Shown here: positions 33,042 to 35,754 of the stretch, one piece after another | Position numbering within the stretch: position 1 is the stretch's first letter | Layout of the letters: each line of letters opens with the position of its first letter | Source of the DNA: Bacteroidales bacterium | Lineage (GTDB): Bacteria; Bacteroidota; Bacteroidia; Bacteroidales; ML635J-15 | NCBI GenBank assembly: GCA_028702675.1 | Contig: JAQVOJ010000004.1 | Coordinates: 22,734 to 58,487 of the forward strand | DNA length: 35,754 nucleotides | Reading direction: 5' to 3' | Translations under genes and position numbers: made by a program | Notes under the pieces: model-generated | Database searches by the model: none | The model's input: only the letters and a program-made list of their open reading frames with translations | Told to the model about the DNA's origin: nothing

Positions 33042-34011
33042 AGCTGTCTTGTGCTAATATTGTTTTTATTTGTTTTTCAATTGTTTCAGGTTCATTATCG
33101 AAAAACAACTCTTTCTTTAACTCATTAGTAGCTGTTATGAAGTATTTATTGACTGTTCGTCCATCAAATTTTTTATTTCCTGTCAAGGTTCTACAAAAGT
33201 TCTGCCTATTATTGCCGTTTTTATGTCTATTATTAATATCAATATAAACGATACTCTCTTGTACCAAATATTGTATTAAAGCTGCTTTCTCCTTGTTTTC
33301 GGCATTCTTATATTTTTCTTGTATTTGATTAATCTTTGCTTCGGATAATTCACGAAAAAAATCTTTAAATCTAATTTCCTGTGGGGTTGTGATATTGTCT
33401 TCTAACTCTTGCAAATATTTTGGTACTTCGTTTGCTATTATATTTTGACCTTTTATTAATTCTTTTATCATTTCATTTCTGGCTTGTAAGTCCTTTATTG
33501 AAACTACACCTTGTGCCATTGGACGTTTAGCAAGTATTTTTTTTATTGAATCTGGTAACTTTTGTTCCAGTAAAATCAGATCGTTTTTCAACTTAACTCT
33601 TTGCTTAATATTTTCTATTATTTCCAAATGATAATTAAAAAACTCTCGGTTTACTGATATGTTATAGCCATTTCCAATTATTGAAGATGGTATAGGAATT
33701 TCTGTTTTGTCGGGTTCGATAAAGATTGGTGTATCGTTTTTATCATAGTACCATACAGTATTAGAATCAACAGTTCGGGTAATACCGTCTTTATATTTGG
33801 CTGTAACATACTTACCACTATAAACTTTTGATTTGTACCATGTTAACCAATTATCAATAATACCTGTTAGCCTTTCAAAAAACTCGTCTTTATTGTGTTC
33901 ATAGTGTTCATTTACAATGTTTACATAATAGTTTTCCCAATCAATTTCAGGGTTCTTAAATGCTTCAATTATTATACTCTGGTAATCTTTTTCTAAAAGT
34001 ATTTTATTCAT
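33040..34011 (-). CDS. 323-residue unknown protein, possible cargo
   Basis: No family recognised. The N-terminal part (about 1-110) has many aromatic residues (WENYYVNIVNEHYEHNKDEFFERLTGIIDNWLTWYKSKVY). The middle (about 125-255) is helical and charged, with coiled-coil character (HLEIIENIKQRVKLKNDLILLEQKL; IRFKDFFRELSEAKINQIQEKYKNAENKEKAALIQYLVQES). A C-terminal segment YIDINNRHKNGNNRQNFCRTLTGNKKFDGRTVNKYF looks like a conserved surface loop with basic residues. No signal peptide or membrane helix. It lies 23 bases after the integrase gene and is separated from the other operon by the control region. In small satellites this slot often holds cargo such as defence genes, but nothing in the sequence proves it. 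Confidence 0.6.
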   Translation of the reverse strand: MNKILLEKDYQSIIIEAFKNPEIDWENYYVNIVNEHYEHNKDEFFERLTGIIDNWLTWYKSKVYSGKYVTAKYKDGITRTVDSNTVWYYDKNDTPIFIEPDKTEIPIPSSIIGNGYNISVNREFFNYHLEIIENIKQRVKLKNDLILLEQKLPDSIKKILAKRPMAQGVVSIKDLQARNEMIKELIKGQNIIANEVPKYLQELEDNITTPQEIRFKDFFRELSEAKINQIQEKYKNAENKEKAALIQYLVQESIVYIDINNRHKNGNNRQNFCRTLTGNKKFDGRTVNKYFITATNELKKELFFDNEPETIEKQIKTILAQDS

Positions 34012-34034
34012 TATCCATTGTTATAAGTTTAACA

Positions 34035-35264
34035 TTAATTCGCTTTACTAAATCCTACAGTTAGATTATTGGTTTGCTCCTGTATTTGTTCTTTTTCAAA
34101 GCTATCTAAATAACTCTCGGTTGTGCCTACGTTACTATGCCCCAATAATTCACTTATAAGCTCGATTGATGCTCCAGAACGCTTTAAAACAGTTGCGAAG
34201 CTGTGCCTTGCGTAGTATGTAGTAATCGGCTTATTTATATTAAGTTCGATTGCAATTCGTTTCATGTATTTATTTATGGTCTTGGTTAATTGTTTAATAG
34301 TAGCTTGCTGCTCTATTGCTGTCATTCCGGGTTTAAGGTGCGAAAAAATATAAGTTTCTTTAACTACAGACAATTGTCCCCACTTCTTTATAATAGCCTT
34401 TGTTTCAGGCTTCAAAGCAACCACTATGCTTTTACTTTCCCTTTGTGTTCGCTTGGTTTTGGCTCTATTATAAATAATCATATCGTCGTTAATATTGCTC
34501 CATTTCAACAAACACAAGTCTTTTACATTCATTCCATTGCATAAATACATGAATATCCAGTAATCCTTTGCCATTTCCTTATTAGTATTAGCCGGGACTT
34601 TGTGATTAAAAATCTTAGCCACCTCATCGATGGTTAATGCTTTCTTAGTGTTTTTACCAGTAGGTATAGAATATAGCTTTTTGCTTTCGCCAAATGGGTA
34701 AATACTTCTATCAATGTTTTGTAAATTGTAAATAGCTCTTAAGCTTCTTAAATAAATACCAACGGTTGTAATACTTTTACCTTTTTTAATCATCCAGTTT
34801 TCATATTTTTTTAAAAAAGCCGGTGTAATATCTGCGAAGCTAAGGTTCTTTTTAAAGCTTTCTAAACTTCGTTTTGCATTCCTGTAGCTTTCAGCCGTAG
34901 CAATTCGATTTTCATCTATAAGCTGTTCTATGTATTTATCAAATGCAAATGATATACTATTTGTGATATTTCGCTGCTCAAAATATGCCTGCTCGAAGTT
35001 GTCAAATGTAAAAACAATAAGTTTTTTATTAATTACATCGGTTGCCTTGTTTTGATAATATAAGATTTTATCATAATTTTCTTTTTGTTTCTTGGTTTTT
35101 CTTTCAGCATGAAATACTTTTTCATACTCATCTGGAGTAAGGTAAATATTTGTTGGGTAATATTTCCGCTTTCTTAAATAAGTTACTTTGATTTTAACCG
35201 AACATTCGCCATTTTTTCTTGGTCTTGTTTTGTCAATATAAATATCTGCTTTTGCTTTGCTCAT
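34035..35264 (-). CDS. int: Tyrosine site-specific integrase
   Basis: I set the start at ATG 35264, giving 409 residues (numbers below). Upstream codons to a TTG at 35312 would translate the arm repeats and run into the -7 box, so they are not coding. Layout: N-terminal arm-binding domain (about 1-95), SAM-like core-binding domain (about 100-205), catalytic domain (about 210-400). Catalytic residues: nucleophile Y385 (TTESYLDSF), H376 (LLGHSN), R353 (YYARHSF). The first Arg of the usual R-H-R-Y set is N246 (CNGMNVKDL) and the box II His is Tyr (Y350), substitutions I recall as normal in this Bacteroidota integrase branch. It lies beside attR and points inward. Target: the tRNA-Arg 3' half. 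Confidence 0.92.
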   Translation of the reverse strand: MSKAKADIYIDKTRPRKNGECSVKIKVTYLRKRKYYPTNIYLTPDEYEKVFHAERKTKKQKENYDKILYYQNKATDVINKKLIVFTFDNFEQAYFEQRNITNSISFAFDKYIEQLIDENRIATAESYRNAKRSLESFKKNLSFADITPAFLKKYENWMIKKGKSITTVGIYLRSLRAIYNLQNIDRSIYPFGESKKLYSIPTGKNTKKALTIDEVAKIFNHKVPANTNKEMAKDYWIFMYLCNGMNVKDLCLLKWSNINDDMIIYNRAKTKRTQRESKSIVVALKPETKAIIKKWGQLSVVKETYIFSHLKPGMTAIEQQATIKQLTKTINKYMKRIAIELNINKPITTYYARHSFATVLKRSGASIELISELLGHSNVGTTESYLDSFEKEQIQEQTNNLTVGFSKAN

Positions 35265-35279
35265 GACTGAAATTATTTT

Positions 35280-35312
35280 TTGTAACACAATTGTAACACA
35301 AATGTAACACAA
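35280..35312. repeat. Right arm-type repeats, three copies
   Basis: TTGTAACACAA (35280-35290), TTGTAACACAA (35291-35301), ATGTAACACAA (35302-35312), period 11 bases. They sit between the integrase ATG and its -7 box, so binding by integrase would also shut off its own gene. The same unit is present twice at 30061-30081. Confidence 0.8.
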
Positions 35313-35317
35313 AAGTA
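35310..35317 (-). promoter_or_regulatory. int: -7 box of the integrase gene
   Basis: TACTTTTG on the minus strand matches TAnnTTTG exactly, 45 bases before the ATG at 35264. It overlaps the outermost arm repeat. No clear -33 TTG at 19 bases. Confidence 0.5.
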
Positions 35318-35427
35318 CAAAACAAACAAATATTAAAAAAAGTTGATTTTAACATAATTCGCTTATTTTCAAGCCTTAAGATAGCATTTGTTTTGCTTTC
35401 TTAAATACCTGTTTTGTGGCTAAGGTA

Positions 35428-35473
35428 TGACTACGGATCAGGAGGTTGGGGGTTCGAGTCCCTCCGGGTTCAC
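35428..35473 (+). repeat. Right attachment site (attR), tRNA-Arg 3' half remnant
   Basis: 46 bases equal to 29967-30012 but for G35458. The upstream tRNA half (acceptor 5' strand, D arm) is absent, so this is not a functional tRNA. It marks the right end of the element. Confidence 0.9.
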
Positions 35474-35585
35474 AAAAGAAGCCTGAACAACGATAGTTGT
35501 TTAGGTTTTTTCTTTTAAATGCGTTGAGCTTGCTCATAAGCATTCAGAAGGAAAAAACGAAATATGCGAAAGCATATTCAGGCTT
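35459..35585 (+). repeat. Tandem unit copy 1: tRNA 3' tip, terminator and structured segment
   Basis: 127 bases from TCCCTCCGGG to TTCAGGCTT, repeated without visible change at 35628-35754 (offset 169). Contents: the last 15 bases of the tRNA repeat, a terminator hairpin (35482-35511), a nested hairpin ATGC..GAGC-TT-GCTC..GCAT (about 35519-35543), and AATATGC-GAAA-GCATATT (35561-35578). The arms AAGCCTGAA (35479-35487) and TTCAGGCTT (35577-35585) can close the whole segment. Confidence 0.85.
35482..35511 (+). terminator. Original chromosomal tRNA-Arg terminator, displaced
   Basis: 10-bp stem CCTGAACAAC / GTTGTTTAGG (one G-T pair), loop GATA, then TTTTTTC. It starts 9 bases after the attR repeat, as expected for a terminator of the tRNA before integration. 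Confidence 0.8.
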
Positions 35586-35627
35586 TATGATTGAGCTACA
35601 TATCCAAAATTTGGGATCATGAAATAA

Positions 35628-35754
35628 TCCCTCCGGGTTCACAAAAGAAGCCTGAACAACGATAGTTGTTTAGGTTTTTTCTTTTAAATGCGTTGAGCTT
35701 GCTCATAAGCATTCAGAAGGAAAAAACGAAATATGCGAAAGCATATTCAGGCTT
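35628..35754 (+). repeat. Tandem unit copy 2 (runs to the window end)
   Basis: Second copy of the 127-base unit, separated from copy 1 by 42 bases (35586-35627). Its leading bases read AATCCCTCCGGG and so have the A of the intact tRNA, not the G of attR. It may continue past the window. Its terminator lies at 35651-35680. Confidence 0.85.
35651..35680 (+). terminator. Second copy of the tRNA terminator
   Basis: Same hairpin and T-tract as 35482-35511, shifted by 169 bases. No promoter or gene is seen directly before it in the window. Confidence 0.7.

Larger units (their letters stand above)
29967..35473 (-). mobile_element. Compact tRNA-Arg integrative element, about 5.46 kb
   Basis: Bounded by a 46-bp direct repeat of the tRNA 3' half (29967-30012 and 35428-35473), with one mismatch (A29997 versus G35458). 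It encodes eight genes, all minus strand: tyrosine integrase at the right end, a 323-residue unknown, excisionase-like HTH, small helix-rich protein, PD-(D/E)XK nuclease, 232-residue unknown, small HTH protein and a DUF5681-like protein. Five genes from 30787 to 32933 overlap or nearly touch, forming one operon. Non-coding control DNA lies at 30013-30178, 30575-30786, 32934-33039 and 35265-35427. No transposase, relaxase, portal, capsid or replicative helicase is visible, so it cannot build a virion or conjugate alone. It could be a phage satellite, a mobilisable island moved by a helper, or a decayed prophage; the intact frames argue against decay. Confidence 0.87.

Noticed and set aside
34501-34560. 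Degenerate or dead integrase, because the box I Arg is missing
   Set aside because: The frame is intact, Tyr and the second Arg are present, and the same substitution is recalled from active Bacteroidota integrases.
35428-35473. Second tRNA-Arg gene
   Set aside because: Only the anticodon-to-3' part is present; the acceptor 5' strand and D arm are missing, and the flanking arm repeats show it is attR.
35459-35754. CRISPR or repeat-spacer array
   Set aside because: Only two 127-base units beginning with a tRNA tip; repeat length and content do not fit CRISPR.

Overview
The window looks like a chromosome piece from an AT-rich member of the Bacteroidota, probably Bacteroidales/Marinilabiliales-like. 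The basis is a type IX secretion (T9SS) plug-family protein and a T9SS-sorted substrate, a full Na+-translocating NADH:quinone reductase operon, several -7 boxes of the Bacteroidota type TAnnTTTG, and almost no Shine-Dalgarno sites. The lineage is inferred from gene content, not from a marker gene.

Layout. 1-2307 (minus): the end of a lipid or polyketide-type operon, with a crotonase followed by a KAS III-SDR fusion that runs off the left edge. 2631-4820 (plus): a dihydroorotate-dehydrogenase-like protein and a secreted von Willebrand A protein. 4828-9470 (minus): MATE exporter, secreted 5'-nucleotidase, T9SS plug protein. 9541-11787 (plus): secreted protein, YjjG-type nucleotidase, exported thioredoxin. 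12017-14560 (minus): DnaK and a small unknown protein. 14634-21547 (minus): nqrABCDEF followed by apbE, whose product attaches FMN to NqrB and NqrC. 21857-24121 (minus): a T9SS substrate with Asp-box repeats, then aat. 24160-27484 (plus): a packed run of DUF2752 protein, DUF4190 protein, acyl-CoA reductase, pRiA4b-ORF3-like protein and miaA. 27485-28531 (minus): LPP20-like protein. 28568-29866 (plus): rimO. 29938-30011: tRNA-Arg(ACG).

From the tRNA to 35473 lies a compact integrated element of about 5.46 kb, bounded by a 46-bp direct repeat of the tRNA 3' half (one mismatch). All its genes are on the minus strand: tyrosine integrase, a 323-residue unknown, an excisionase-like HTH protein, a small helix-rich protein, a PD-(D/E)XK nuclease, a 232-residue unknown, a small HTH protein and a DUF5681-like protein. 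There are no capsid, relaxase or transposase genes. Its non-coding DNA is richly organised: 11-bp repeats with core TTGTAACA near both ends (probable integrase arm sites), a perfect 12-bp inverted repeat with the same core at the excisionase-like start codon, a 34-bp dyad, a three-copy 13-bp iteron-like array, and its own terminator behind the restored tRNA. The architecture suggests a small integrative parasite or phage satellite; that is inference.

Right of the element, a 127-bp unit made of a tRNA 3' tip, a terminator and a structured segment occurs twice at a 169-bp offset, reaching the window end. The tRNA locus has apparently been rearranged more than once.
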